Origin: Dokdonia sp. Dokd-P16
GTDB lineage: Bacteria > Bacteroidota > Bacteroidia > Flavobacteriales > Flavobacteriaceae
Assembly (NCBI RefSeq): GCF_003095655.1
Contig: NZ_CP029151.1
Span: 1,301,001-1,365,000, forward strand
DNA: 64,000 bases
Reading direction: 5' to 3'
The translations under genes and the position numbers were made by a program. Shown here one piece after another: positions 17,855 through 27,286 of this stretch (its first letter is position 1; every line of letters starts with the position of its first letter). The notes below the pieces were generated by a model that was given only the letters and a program-made list of their open reading frames with translations, had not been told where the DNA came from and made no database searches.

Positions 17855-18917
17855 CCTTTGCTACTAAGTTAATAAAAACCTGAGCCATCGCTTCTACTGC
17901 ATAATGCTTTGCACAAGATTTTGATATTCTTGAACGTCTTTTTATCCACTCATCTCGGCTTGAGAATATGCTTAGTACGCTTTCGCGAAAGGAATTGATG
18001 TCGTCACTATCATAAAATAATGAATTTTCATCTTCAATAGCTGCCTCTATTTCTGGAGAATGGGGTTCTCCATTAGAAATCAACATAGGTACACCAAACC
18101 CAAAACTTTGAGTAATGGATAAACCTACATAGCCAGGCGAAACGCTCATAATACTGCTAGCATATAAGCCCTTTAACATGTGTTGATCATAAATATGTCC
18201 AAGCAACTGTACTCGAGATTCTAGCCGTTGTACTTTTATATAACCACTTATTTCATCTTTTTCCTCACCTTCCCCCACGATTAACAGATTTGTGTCCTCA
18301 GGAAGGTACTCGATAATGGCGCTGAACGCTTTTACAAGAAACAGCACCTTTTTAGCCTTAGTGAGCCTCCCTACATAAATAAGATTACGAGGATTTTCAG
18401 ATACTGGAACCATCTCGTTTTTATTAATCAAGGCGTTCGGTGCTGCGTAGATTAACTTTTTAGGCATTTTAAATTGCAGCTCTTGCTGCTGCTGTTTTGT
18501 ATAAACCACTATACTATTTGCAAGCTTACGCATTTGCTGCCGTAATAAATCACTCTTAGATTCTTTACCGTTACGAGGCCAAGCATGTCCCCATAATACC
18601 GTCTCCTTTTTTGACCATTTTCTTCTCAAAAGTAAATACCAATTTGATATAATACGCGGGTTCATCTCTAACACGAGTAAACCCTCTTCTTGTACGAGAT
18701 GTTTTATGCCTCGTTGCCAAAGAAACTTACCTCCTAGTAAATAAAAGTTGGTGACAGAGTGATGTATAATTGTATTGTCCGTCTTAACAGATGATTCAAA
18801 ATAGTAACTCCCTCCATACAATTCAAAGCGAGAACCTAAAGAATCTCTAATATGCTCAAAGAACCGACCTCTATAGTCCGGCAGAACCGTTTGGAGAATA
18901 GTAAGTCTATGCTCCAT
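17844..18917 (-). CDS. Glycosyltransferase family 4
   Basis: The 357-residue GT-B enzyme contains LIYVGRLTKAKKVLFLVKAF at the start of the nucleotide-binding half, and SITQSFGFGVPMLIS in place of the usual E-x7-E segment. The start is placed at 18917 (MEHRLTILQ), which overlaps the flippase gene by 11 bp; the upstream ATG at 18959 is within that gene. A palindrome copy at 17976 is read in the third frame as SFRES. The sugar specificity is unknown. Confidence 0.82.
   Translation of the reverse strand: MEHRLTILQTVLPDYRGRFFEHIRDSLGSRFELYGGSYYFESSVKTDNTIIHHSVTNFYLLGGKFLWQRGIKHLVQEEGLLVLEMNPRIISNWYLLLRRKWSKKETVLWGHAWPRNGKESKSDLLRQQMRKLANSIVVYTKQQQQELQFKMPKKLIYAAPNALINKNEMVPVSENPRNLIYVGRLTKAKKVLFLVKAFSAIIEYLPEDTNLLIVGEGEEKDEISGYIKVQRLESRVQLLGHIYDQHMLKGLYASSIMSVSPGYVGLSITQSFGFGVPMLISNGEPHSPEIEAAIEDENSLFYDSDDINSFRESVLSIFSSRDEWIKRRSRISKSCAKHYAVEAMAQVFINLVAKDVR
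17976..17991. repeat. Iterated palindrome copy 7, right arm shortened (inside a GT4 gene)
   Basis: TACGCTTTCGCGAAAG; the only copy in the window read in the RFRES frame. Confidence 0.85.
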
Positions 18918-20175
18918 GAACTTCAATATTTTTGCGTTTATTAAAGTAGAACCAGGCAAGAGCAGCTAGCAAAAACTCCGTAGTAATTACTGCGATTACA
19001 ATACCGTATATAGGCCAAAATGAAACCAATATAAAAGCGAAAATCACGTTAAAGACACCTCCTACAAAAAGAATGTTCATCCTAGTGATATAATCACCTA
19101 CAGCTGGAAAGTATAAAGAGAGCATCACCATATTTGCTGCTGCAAAAACAGTTCCTACAGACAGTATTTTAAATGCCAAAACATAATCGTTAATGGCTGA
19201 ATCATTAAATAAGAAGTCCAAAATAACGTCACCAAATAATAATACAGTTACTGTATAGATTGCAGCAAGGAGTAACATAATAGGAGTAAGTTTAACAATA
19301 TTAGAGCGTTGCTTAACAGCATCCTGTTTTGATAACCAAGGGAATATTGCCTGCATGAGAGGACCAAAAAAACTTTTTGAGGCAATAAAAATTTTTTCAA
19401 AACTTCCATAAATTCCCGCAATACTATCACCCGCAACAATACCTACGATAAAAATATTTGCCGAATTGAAAAGTCTAGCAGCAATATTTGAAACAAAAAT
19501 ACTTTTGCTCTCTATCATAAGTTCCTTCATAAGGACTTTTGATGGCTTTTTAATCTTGACATACTTAAGACTAATGATAAAACTTATAAGCCCTGCTATT
19601 ATATACCCTATACTCGTATATAAAGGTACAAGTGTATAATCTTGTACAGATATGACAAAAAAGAAGATTAGTGCCGTAAAAATGACCTTAGCTAGCACAT
19701 TGAGAATGGCTATAAATTGCATTTTCTCTATTCCCTGAAAAAACCAGTCTGGAAATAAGGCTTGACCAATTACTACACCGTAACTAAGCGCATATACCTC
19801 CCACTCTAATTGAAATCTAGGAAACATGAAAATTATAGCTGTATATACTATGGCAACTACAATTACTAGCAAAAACTTAACACCCATCACAGCCGAAAAT
19901 ATAGCGGCCTTTTGATTTGCATTATCTTTTGCTATTGATATTCTTCGTGTGGCACTTAGGTTAAAACCAAACTCAACAAAAACATACAAAATGGTACAAA
20001 ATGCCTGAGCAAGTAATATAAGTCCATACTTTTCTGTACCTAGAGTTCTTACTAGGTATGGTAATAATAACAGAGGTAGTAAAATATTTGCCGCTTGGAT
20101 AAATAGTAGTGAAACATAATTTCCAGCAATAGTTCTACCTGCGGTACTTTGCAATATAGACTTTATTATATTCAC
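18907..20175 (-). CDS. Wzx-type polysaccharide flippase
   Basis: The 422-residue product has about twelve membrane helices and the MOP-superfamily start AGNYVSLLFIQAANILLPLLLLPYLVRTLG. LGTEKYGLILLAQAF follows, typical of Wzx/RfbX. It flips undecaprenyl-linked repeat units across the inner membrane. It is placed directly after a methyltransferase gene without a gap, in the same operon. Confidence 0.88.
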   Translation of the reverse strand: MNIIKSILQSTAGRTIAGNYVSLLFIQAANILLPLLLLPYLVRTLGTEKYGLILLAQAFCTILYVFVEFGFNLSATRRISIAKDNANQKAAIFSAVMGVKFLLVIVVAIVYTAIIFMFPRFQLEWEVYALSYGVVIGQALFPDWFFQGIEKMQFIAILNVLAKVIFTALIFFFVISVQDYTLVPLYTSIGYIIAGLISFIISLKYVKIKKPSKVLMKELMIESKSIFVSNIAARLFNSANIFIVGIVAGDSIAGIYGSFEKIFIASKSFFGPLMQAIFPWLSKQDAVKQRSNIVKLTPIMLLLAAIYTVTVLLFGDVILDFLFNDSAINDYVLAFKILSVGTVFAAANMVMLSLYFPAVGDYITRMNILFVGGVFNVIFAFILVSFWPIYGIVIAVITTEFLLAALAWFYFNKRKNIEVHGA

Positions 20176-20796
20176 TTAAGGTTTTATAAGAATCACTGTA
20201 TCAGAAACTCCACTAGAAAATTGTAATTGTTTCCACTGCTTAGTGACATTTGAAAATTCTTTCCAAGTTGGTAATTGTTCTGATTGCTGGTTTAAATAAT
20301 TATAAGGTGCGTGAGTCTTAAGAGGTATGTAACGCTCTGCATCATCTAATAAAAGATATCCTCCAGAAGCTAATTTATCAATAGCTTTTAAAGCTAAGGT
20401 ATCTCTATGCTTTCCATCAACAACGATAATATCAACGCTACTTTCCTCAATGCTGTCCATCAATTCTATGTATGGTATATTACCTTCGGAGTCCATAATG
20501 CTAGGCTTAAACAAATATGAAATATTATCAATATCAGAATTTTTCAAATCATCATTAACCTGTTTAAACCAATCCTGATGATCCTCTATGCTTATCAATG
20601 ATTTAAGTCGCTTAGCATACCATACAGTACTTCTGCCGGACCCAAACTCTACACCCATCATATTTTTATTAAGATGCTCGTCTAGCCATTGAATTGCAGT
20701 AGGAGCAATCCAAGGTTTATCTTTATTAAATTGCTCATATATGTATAAGCTAATCCTATTTTTGGCGTACCTAGGTGTCCATATTTTAAGATTCAT
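20176..20796 (-). CDS. Class I SAM-dependent methyltransferase-like protein
   Basis: The 206-residue product has GVEFGSGRSTVWYAK near residues 48-62 (SAM-binding loop), IDIIVVDGKHRDTLAL-type sequence in the middle and GGYLLLDDAERY near residue 145. These resemble a Rossmann methyltransferase of the group found in glycan clusters. It is packed between fcl and the flippase gene with no intergenic space, so it probably modifies a sugar of the repeat unit. The substrate is not evident. Confidence 0.7.
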   Translation of the reverse strand: MNLKIWTPRYAKNRISLYIYEQFNKDKPWIAPTAIQWLDEHLNKNMMGVEFGSGRSTVWYAKRLKSLISIEDHQDWFKQVNDDLKNSDIDNISYLFKPSIMDSEGNIPYIELMDSIEESSVDIIVVDGKHRDTLALKAIDKLASGGYLLLDDAERYIPLKTHAPYNYLNQQSEQLPTWKEFSNVTKQWKQLQFSSGVSDTVILIKP

Positions 20797-21858
20797 CTAT
20801 TTATTTTTAAGATACCAATTATATAATCTATTAACTCCATCCTCAAGCGCTACCGTATGTTTCCATCCTAAGCTATTGAGTTTTGTTACGTCTGTAAGTT
20901 TGCGCGGAGTTCCATCTGGTTTTGAACTATCAAAAATTAACGCTCCTGTAAAACCTATCGTTTCTTTGATGAGGGTAGCTAGCTCTTTTATAGAGATATC
21001 CTCTCCTGTGCCTATGTTGATGTGTGTATTCCTTACTTCGGTGGTGCTTCCTTTTACGTCATCAAAACTTGTGTTCTCTAAGATATGTACACAAGCATCT
21101 GCCATGTCTTGACTCCATAAAAATTCTCTTCTAGGCGTTCCTGTTCCCCATATCTCAACACTTTCAGCTGTAACACCAAACTTTTCTAGTATAGGTTGCG
21201 CTTTCGCGAAAGCGGAAACATCTAGATCCTTACAAACCTCATCGTTCTTTCCTTCAGAGAGTAGTTTTGCAAGGTGAATCTTTCTTATTAGTGCTGGTAG
21301 CACGTGAGATTTCTCTAAGTCGAAGTTGTCATTAAATCCATATAGATTAGTAGGCATCACCGAAATGAAATCTGTTCCATATTGCAGATTATAACTCTCG
21401 CAGAGTTTAATACCTGCTATTTTTGCAATAGCATACGGCTCATTTGTGTATTCTAAAGCGCCTGTGAGCAGAGCATCCTCTGGCATAGGTTGCGGTGCAT
21501 TTTTAGGGTAAATACAGGTACTTCCTAAAAATAACAACTTCTTAACTCCGTGTACATAACTCTGATGAATTACATTATTTTGAATCATGAGATTCACGTA
21601 CAGAAAATCTGCTCGATACGTATTATTTGCTATAATCCCACCCACTTTTGCGGCTGCAAGAAAAACATATTCAGGCTTTTCTTGTTCAAAGAAGAGTTGG
21701 GTTGCAACAGTATCTGTTAAATCAAGCTCCTTGTGAGTTCGCGTGATTATGTCCGCATAACCTTTTGCTTTAAGCGTGTTTACAATCGCGCTTCCCACCA
21801 GGCCGCGATGTCCAGCAACAAATATTCTAGCGTTTTTAGGTATTGATATATTACTCAA
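20797..21858 (-). CDS. fcl: GDP-L-fucose synthase
   Basis: The 353-residue SDR has the [13 protein letters not shown]-binding motif, [10 protein letters not shown] and [11 protein letters not shown] with the catalytic Tyr-x3-Lys, and [12 protein letters not shown]. It epimerises and reduces GDP-4-keto-6-deoxymannose to GDP-L-fucose. Bacteroidota members carry an insert of about 35 residues before the WGTG motif; here the palindrome at 21199 supplies AFAKA within this variable loop. It overlaps gmd by 8 bp, forming the GDP-fucose pair. Confidence 0.95.
   Translation of the reverse strand: MSNISIPKNARIFVAGHRGLVGSAIVNTLKAKGYADIITRTHKELDLTDTVATQLFFEQEKPEYVFLAAAKVGGIIANNTYRADFLYVNLMIQNNVIHQSYVHGVKKLLFLGSTCIYPKNAPQPMPEDALLTGALEYTNEPYAIAKIAGIKLCESYNLQYGTDFISVMPTNLYGFNDNFDLEKSHVLPALIRKIHLAKLLSEGKNDEVCKDLDVSAFAKAQPILEKFGVTAESVEIWGTGTPRREFLWSQDMADACVHILENTSFDDVKGSTTEVRNTHINIGTGEDISIKELATLIKETIGFTGALIFDSSKPDGTPRKLTDVTKLNSLGWKHTVALEDGVNRLYNWYLKNK
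21199..21214. repeat. Iterated palindrome copy 8 (inside fcl)
   Basis: CGCTTTCGCGAAAGCG, read as AFAKA in the lineage-specific insert of GDP-fucose synthase. Confidence 0.9.
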
Positions 21859-22969
21859 AATAATTCATCGTTTTATATCCGCCCTCTTTAAGGTAGCTGT
21901 CTTTTTTCATTAACCTTAGGTCACTTTGCATCATATCATCTACTAGTCCTTGAAGTTGATATTCTGGCTTCCAGCCAAGTTTGTTATAAGCTTTTGAAGC
22001 ATCTCCTATTAAAAGTTCTACCTCTGTAGGTCTAAAATACTTAGGATCCACCTCAACAACTACCTGCCCTATTTTTACAGGATAATCTACATTTTCTGAT
22101 GCAATAACAATCCCTTTTTCATCTATTCCTTCACCTTCAAATGACAAGGTAACACCTATATGAGCAAATGACATTTTTATAAAATCACGCACCGTCGTAG
22201 TCTCTCCAGTGGCGATTACCCAATCTTCTGGCTCATCTGCCTGCAAGATCATCCACATCATTCTCACATAATCCTTAGCATGACCCCAGTCACGCTTTGC
22301 GTCTAGATTTCCTAGATACATTTTATCTTGTAAGCCTAAAGCAATTTTTGATGTAGCTCTAGTAATCTTTCTAGTCACAAAAGTTTCTCCTCTTACTGGA
22401 GACTCGTGATTAAATAAAATACCGTTACACGCAAACATATTGTAAGCTTCACGATGGTTTACGGTAGACCAGTATGCATATAGTTTTGCTACTGCATAGG
22501 GACTTCGTGGATAAAAAGGTGTGGTTTCAGATTGTGGTACTTCTTGTACCTTCCCATATAACTCTGATGTACTTGCTTGATAAATACGTGTCTTTTTTTC
22601 AAGACCTAGAGCTCTCACTGCCTCAAGGAGTCTTAGTGCTCCCAATCCGTCTACATTTGCTGTATATTCTGGCATCTCAAAGGAAACTTGTACATGACTC
22701 ATTGCCCCTAGATTATAAATCTCATCTGGCTGTACTTCTTGTATGATTCTAAATAGATTTGTGCTGTCCGTAAGATCTCCATAATGAAGAAAAAATCGCT
22801 GATTATCAATATGCGGATCTTCATAAAGGTGATCTATCCTATCTGTATTAAATAAAGATGATCTACGTTTAATACCGTGTACTTCATAGCCCTTCTTAAG
22901 TAAAAACTCACTTAAGTACGCTCCATCTTGACCAGTCACACCGGTTATTAATGCTACTTTATTACTCAT
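21851..22969 (-). CDS. gmd: GDP-mannose 4,6-dehydratase
   Basis: The 372-residue enzyme has [16 protein letters not shown] near the N-terminus, [19 protein letters not shown] and the catalytic [15 protein letters not shown]. It forms GDP-4-keto-6-deoxy-D-mannose, the substrate of Fcl downstream. Length and motifs are normal. Only 26 bp separate it from the wzz-like gene, so it shares that operon. Confidence 0.96.
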   Translation of the reverse strand: MSNKVALITGVTGQDGAYLSEFLLKKGYEVHGIKRRSSLFNTDRIDHLYEDPHIDNQRFFLHYGDLTDSTNLFRIIQEVQPDEIYNLGAMSHVQVSFEMPEYTANVDGLGALRLLEAVRALGLEKKTRIYQASTSELYGKVQEVPQSETTPFYPRSPYAVAKLYAYWSTVNHREAYNMFACNGILFNHESPVRGETFVTRKITRATSKIALGLQDKMYLGNLDAKRDWGHAKDYVRMMWMILQADEPEDWVIATGETTTVRDFIKMSFAHIGVTLSFEGEGIDEKGIVIASENVDYPVKIGQVVVEVDPKYFRPTEVELLIGDASKAYNKLGWKPEYQLQGLVDDMMQSDLRLMKKDSYLKEGGYKTMNYFE

Positions 22970-22995
22970 AAATTATTATTAATATGTGGGAGAAA

Positions 22996-23994
22996 CTATC
23001 CTTTTAGGACCGCTGTTTCGCGCCTGTATGATTTGTATACACTTACAATCCCTGAGAATATTAGAAATATAATTACTAAGCCTAATGGGAAAATAACAAT
23101 GAGATTATCTGTTATAGATGACTTCTTTGATACTTGGATGTCACTTACAATTACTGCCAAATCAGAATAACTTACAAAGTCATTTTTTTCTATTTCTAAG
23201 TCTTCTACTAGATTTGATTTGGTATGAAATAATGATGCAAGGTTGTTGGATTGATTATTAAAATAAAACCCTCCACCGTCTTTTGGCTCTAATTTGTTAT
23301 TATCCTTACTAAAAGAATTAATAAGCTCATTTATTTGAGCAATAGATTGTTCTTGGCTTTCTAGATAAATCTTATGATTTTTAAGACCTTCTTTTTTCAA
23401 CTCTTTAGCATAGGAATTATCATTAATAAATGATAGGAAAGATTCAATATCTTCTAAGTTTTTATCACTATCAAATGTAAATTTAAGTTTATGAAATTTA
23501 AACTTAGATAAAAATCTATCTGTTGCAAACAACTCACGGTCATCCTTAAGTTTAAACTCTCTGGTCATTTCTCCTAGCGCGCCGTCATTTTCACCTATAT
23601 AATTAACTAAGTCTATAACCTCAACTACGGGCTCTACATTAACTTTTTTGATACTAAAGTTTTCAGGAGACTTACCAAGAGATGTTATAAAATCTTCATC
23701 GTCTTCTTCAAGGTTATTATTAAACTGCTCTATTGCCGTATAAACGTACGCCTGACTCGTAAAATTAGTTTTAAGTAACAGGTTTGCCTCATAAGATGGC
23801 TCGTCCTTCAAAACGAACCCTATAGCTATTCCAGCAATGATGAGTAATAAGAACGCCCACCACATTTTAATGACATAATCAACAATTCTAAAAAATGAAT
23901 AAACTACATTTTTAAATAATCTACCTACCAAAGAAAAGATGTCTGAGAGGTCCATTTCTTGCTGATTTCCAGACTGATTGTAGTGATCGCTCAT
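22996..23994 (-). CDS. Wzz-like chain-length determinant
   Basis: The 332-residue product has two membrane segments, about residues 42-62 and 297-317, flanking a periplasmic coiled-coil-rich domain, which is the topology of polysaccharide co-polymerases. No C-terminal tyrosine kinase domain follows and no wza is in the window, so it is Wzz-like (LPS O-antigen) rather than Wzc-like (capsule). It is the first gene of the polysaccharide operon. Confidence 0.75.
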   Translation of the reverse strand: MSDHYNQSGNQQEMDLSDIFSLVGRLFKNVVYSFFRIVDYVIKMWWAFLLLIIAGIAIGFVLKDEPSYEANLLLKTNFTSQAYVYTAIEQFNNNLEEDDEDFITSLGKSPENFSIKKVNVEPVVEVIDLVNYIGENDGALGEMTREFKLKDDRELFATDRFLSKFKFHKLKFTFDSDKNLEDIESFLSFINDNSYAKELKKEGLKNHKIYLESQEQSIAQINELINSFSKDNNKLEPKDGGGFYFNNQSNNLASLFHTKSNLVEDLEIEKNDFVSYSDLAVIVSDIQVSKKSSITDNLIVIFPLGLVIIFLIFSGIVSVYKSYRRETAVLKG

Positions 23995-24032
23995 GTGCTT
24001 ACTTAAAATTGAATGTTTGTTGTAATATATTC

Positions 24033-25727
24033 CTACTTATTAGTAGTGAACAGTTGGTGTAATATCTTTTCAGTAATTAGGTATGTAGGCTTTACCCCTG
24101 TAGTTCCTAGTCCTCCAGAAGCAAGTGTGCTACCCGTTTCTAGTGGGTTATCACTAGCATAGTATGCATATCGTACTTTTACATCCTCTTGAATACTCTT
24201 ACGAAGTTTTGCGGCAGCTTGTATTGCCTTTTGATAATGTGCTCCTTCCATTTCTAGACCTATCACACTCCAAGTACTGTCATGGAAGAATTTAAGGATA
24301 TCTCTATTTTGTAGTGATGTTCCTAATACAGAAACCATAGCTCCTTCAAACACTTCTAATCCGTGTCCTTCAAAATCTTCTTTTGTAAGTTCGTTCTCAA
24401 AAGGATAATTATCTGCTGTTCCTTCAAAAAGGTGTGCACTTGGAATCATAAGATCTCCCTTTCCACCTTCTAGAATACCCGCTTTACCCATAATAGACAC
24501 AGAATCTACATCTAAGTATGTTTTCTCTTCTCCTTCTTCATAGGGTTTGAGAAGCTCTTCCATCGTTTCATAAGCTTGCTCTCCAAAAGCGTAGTCCATT
24601 ACTATAATAACAGGCTGCTGCTCCTTTTTTAAATCATTGCTACAGAAATCATTTTCGGCTACTGGTAGCTTACACATATCAAAAATCTGAACATTGATAT
24701 TAGTACCACTATCATCTGGTAGGTATATCATTCCGTTCTGTAATGCGACTTTCTCCACTTTAGCTCGTAGAGCTCCGTTGCCACTATTACTAAGCATTTC
24801 ATACACCTCCAGTTTAGACTTTTTCTTAAGTTCAGACTTGAGTGCAAGTGGTGCATATAAAGTGTTCATAACAGAGTGCATATTTGCACTAATAATATGA
24901 AGAGGTCTACCTAAAAGATTATTTTTCTTTAGAGTCGCTTTAATATCATTTGCCCAGATCTCACCGTGTATGTGATGACCTAATCGTTCTCTTAAAACAG
25001 GACTAAAGGTAACTGTGCGTTTCTCCTCTTTAAGTACTTCTGCTATGGCAAGTTTACCTAACCAGTAAATAAGCTCAAAGAAGCGCTTATTGTTAGAACG
25101 TGTATTAAAAAGAGGTGCAATTGCGCGAACTTCGGCAAAGGTGCGTCCTAAGATATTTGCAGTATGCGTAGTTGCAATCTCCCAGCTATTTTGATCTAGC
25201 TCTTCGTTGTTTAATACTGCTTTTTCTAGCTTTTCCCAATCACGTATTACTGCGCCTTCATCATTTATGAGGACACGCTTCATAATCTTATGAGACTCAA
25301 TAAATAGGAAGGTCACGTGTGTAAGAATATCATAAATTTCAGAACGACCACGCGTGATCTCGATGTTCATTTGTTCTTCATCTATGCGGTAGCAATTGCG
25401 ACGACGCTTTGCTGGAATAATAGGTTCAAAGTGGCTATTTTTGTAGCCTTCATCACTTGTTAAGTTTATGAATCTGCATTGCTCTATTCCTTCTGGAAGT
25501 CTATCAATAACGTAAAGAAGACCATCAAGCTCTACTTTTTCTTCGGCAATGGTACCGTAAATTTCTGGTCTTAGTATAAGAAGTGACTCTCTAAGTGTCT
25601 CACCAGAGACTCCCATAGGTTTATAAAATCCTCTGTTAAAAAGGTGACGCATTGTAATATACATGCGTTCTATAGCGCTGCTGCTCTCTTGGGCTCTTGT
25701 ACGGCCTTGTGTTTTGTTTGTGCTCAT
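24033..25727 (-). CDS. Uncharacterised Bacteroidota protein (DUF6909-like) with a nucleoside-phosphorylase-like C-terminus
   Basis: The 564-residue soluble protein resembles a conserved, uncharacterised Bacteroidota family (I believe DUF6909; uncertain). Residues 1-350 are mostly helical with no recognised motif. Residues 370-555 resemble the PNP/UDP phosphorylase fold: SIMGKAGILEGGKGDLMIPS at 411-430 parallels the GxxGGLxxxxxGDLVIP segment, and LEMEGAHYQKA at 491-501 parallels the DMEG segment that binds the nucleoside ribose. It lies between the wzz-like gene and GH3 on the same strand. A nucleosidase-type activity is an inference. Confidence 0.6.
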   Translation of the reverse strand: MSTNKTQGRTRAQESSSAIERMYITMRHLFNRGFYKPMGVSGETLRESLLILRPEIYGTIAEEKVELDGLLYVIDRLPEGIEQCRFINLTSDEGYKNSHFEPIIPAKRRRNCYRIDEEQMNIEITRGRSEIYDILTHVTFLFIESHKIMKRVLINDEGAVIRDWEKLEKAVLNNEELDQNSWEIATTHTANILGRTFAEVRAIAPLFNTRSNNKRFFELIYWLGKLAIAEVLKEEKRTVTFSPVLRERLGHHIHGEIWANDIKATLKKNNLLGRPLHIISANMHSVMNTLYAPLALKSELKKKSKLEVYEMLSNSGNGALRAKVEKVALQNGMIYLPDDSGTNINVQIFDMCKLPVAENDFCSNDLKKEQQPVIIVMDYAFGEQAYETMEELLKPYEEGEEKTYLDVDSVSIMGKAGILEGGKGDLMIPSAHLFEGTADNYPFENELTKEDFEGHGLEVFEGAMVSVLGTSLQNRDILKFFHDSTWSVIGLEMEGAHYQKAIQAAAKLRKSIQEDVKVRYAYYASDNPLETGSTLASGGLGTTGVKPTYLITEKILHQLFTTNK

Positions 25728-25795
25728 AATTGGGGATAAAGGTACTTAATAGAACTTGACCATGGTAATTTCATCGCCAGCTTACCTATTAAATA

Positions 25796-27286
25796 CTATT
25801 TTGATTGCAATAGATCGGCAATCTTTCGATCGTTTGAAAGACGTGGAATTTTATTTTGACCACCTAACTTTCCTTGTGATTTCATGTAATTATTAAAGCC
25901 ATCTTTTACCACCTTCGTGATTTTCAATGGCTGGAGTACCTTTCCTGTGATTAAGTCAAGGTAGTATGAATTTTGAGCTTGTAGTGAGGAATCTAACGCT
26001 TTCGCGAAAGCGTGCAAATCACCACTACCCTCATTTTCAAATTCTATAAACCACTCATGATAAGGCAACCCATCTTGAGGTGCAACTTGAGGCGCTACGG
26101 TAAACTCTGTCACTTTAATATCTGTTCCGGCTGAGGCTTCAAGCATGGCTTGCTCAACTTCCTTACCTATGACATGCTCTCCAAAAGCCGAAATAAAATG
26201 CTTAATTCTCCCAGAAACCATAATACGATATGGTTTGAGACTCGTAAATATCACGGTATCTCCTATGTTATAAGCCCATAAACCTGCTGTGGTAGAGATA
26301 ATCATCACATAATTTACGTCAAGCGCTACATCCTTAAGCGTTATTCTCGTAGGATTCTCGTTAAAAAACTCATCTGCTTTTACAAACTCATAAAAGATAC
26401 CGTTGTCTAGTTGCAACAGCATTCCTTTCTCTGTTTGCGTATCTTGAAAAGCAAAAAATCCTTCACTCGCTGGATATAACTCAATGCTGTCTACACTTCT
26501 ACCTATAAGATCTTCTAGCTTGCGGCGGTAAGGTTCATAATTCACACCTCCATATACAAACAACTGATAGTTTTTAAAGAGCTCTCCCACCGTTTTACCA
26601 CTCTTCTGGATAAGGCGCTCATAATACATCTGTACCCACGGAGGAATCCCTCCTATAAGCGTCATATCTTGGTCTATCGTTTCAGCTACAATCGCATCTA
26701 CCTTTTGCTCCCAGTCGTCTATACAATTAGTCTCAAGACTAGGAAGCCTATTCTTCTGTAGGTAATTAGGCACATAGTGTGCGACAATACCAGAAAGGCG
26801 GCCTAGTTTGATGCCATTCTTTTCGGTCATCTCTGGGCTTCCTTGTAAAAATATCATCTTACCATCTACAAAGTCAGTATTTCCTGTCTCTGCGATGTAA
26901 GAAAGAATTGCATTACGCGCACTATTAGGGTGCGTTTTCATGCTGTCCTTAGTAAGCGGAATGTACTTTACTCCAGAAGTAGTTCCAGAAGTTTTTGCAA
27001 AATAAAGAGGTTTTCCTGGCCAGAGTATATCTGGTTCTCCAGCGACCATTTTATCCACATAGTAGCGCAAGTCTTCATAATCTCTTATGGGAACTTGCTT
27101 TACAAAATCTGCATGTGACTTTATCGTGTCAAAACGGTGATCATTACCAAAAGCTGTATACTGAGCAGCACCTATAAGACTCTCAAAAACTTTGTGCTGA
27201 GTCTCAATAGGGTTGTCTGCCCATTTTTTTATACTTCGCTGTATGTACGACGCAAAAATTTTTGCTCCAAAAGACTTTATCGACAT
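25796..27286 (-). CDS. GH3-family acyl-adenylating protein
   Basis: The 496-residue product matches the GH3 auxin-responsive family, which in plants joins amino acids to acyl hormones through an adenylate. AKTSGTTSGVKYIPLT is the ATP-binding loop and ELYPASEGFFAFQ the second motif; YNIGDTVIFTSLKPYRI follows. In bacteria the substrates are unknown. The palindrome at 25996 encodes AFAKA near residue 430, in the C-terminal lid. Its start overlaps the upstream M23 peptidase stop by one base. Confidence 0.88.
   Translation of the reverse strand: MSIKSFGAKIFASYIQRSIKKWADNPIETQHKVFESLIGAAQYTAFGNDHRFDTIKSHADFVKQVPIRDYEDLRYYVDKMVAGEPDILWPGKPLYFAKTSGTTSGVKYIPLTKDSMKTHPNSARNAILSYIAETGNTDFVDGKMIFLQGSPEMTEKNGIKLGRLSGIVAHYVPNYLQKNRLPSLETNCIDDWEQKVDAIVAETIDQDMTLIGGIPPWVQMYYERLIQKSGKTVGELFKNYQLFVYGGVNYEPYRRKLEDLIGRSVDSIELYPASEGFFAFQDTQTEKGMLLQLDNGIFYEFVKADEFFNENPTRITLKDVALDVNYVMIISTTAGLWAYNIGDTVIFTSLKPYRIMVSGRIKHFISAFGEHVIGKEVEQAMLEASAGTDIKVTEFTVAPQVAPQDGLPYHEWFIEFENEGSGDLHAFAKALDSSLQAQNSYYLDLITGKVLQPLKITKVVKDGFNNYMKSQGKLGGQNKIPRLSNDRKIADLLQSK
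25996..26013. repeat. Iterated palindrome copy 9 (inside the GH3 gene)
   Basis: ACGCTTTCGCGAAAGCGT, perfect over 18 bp, read as HAFAKAL. Confidence 0.92.
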
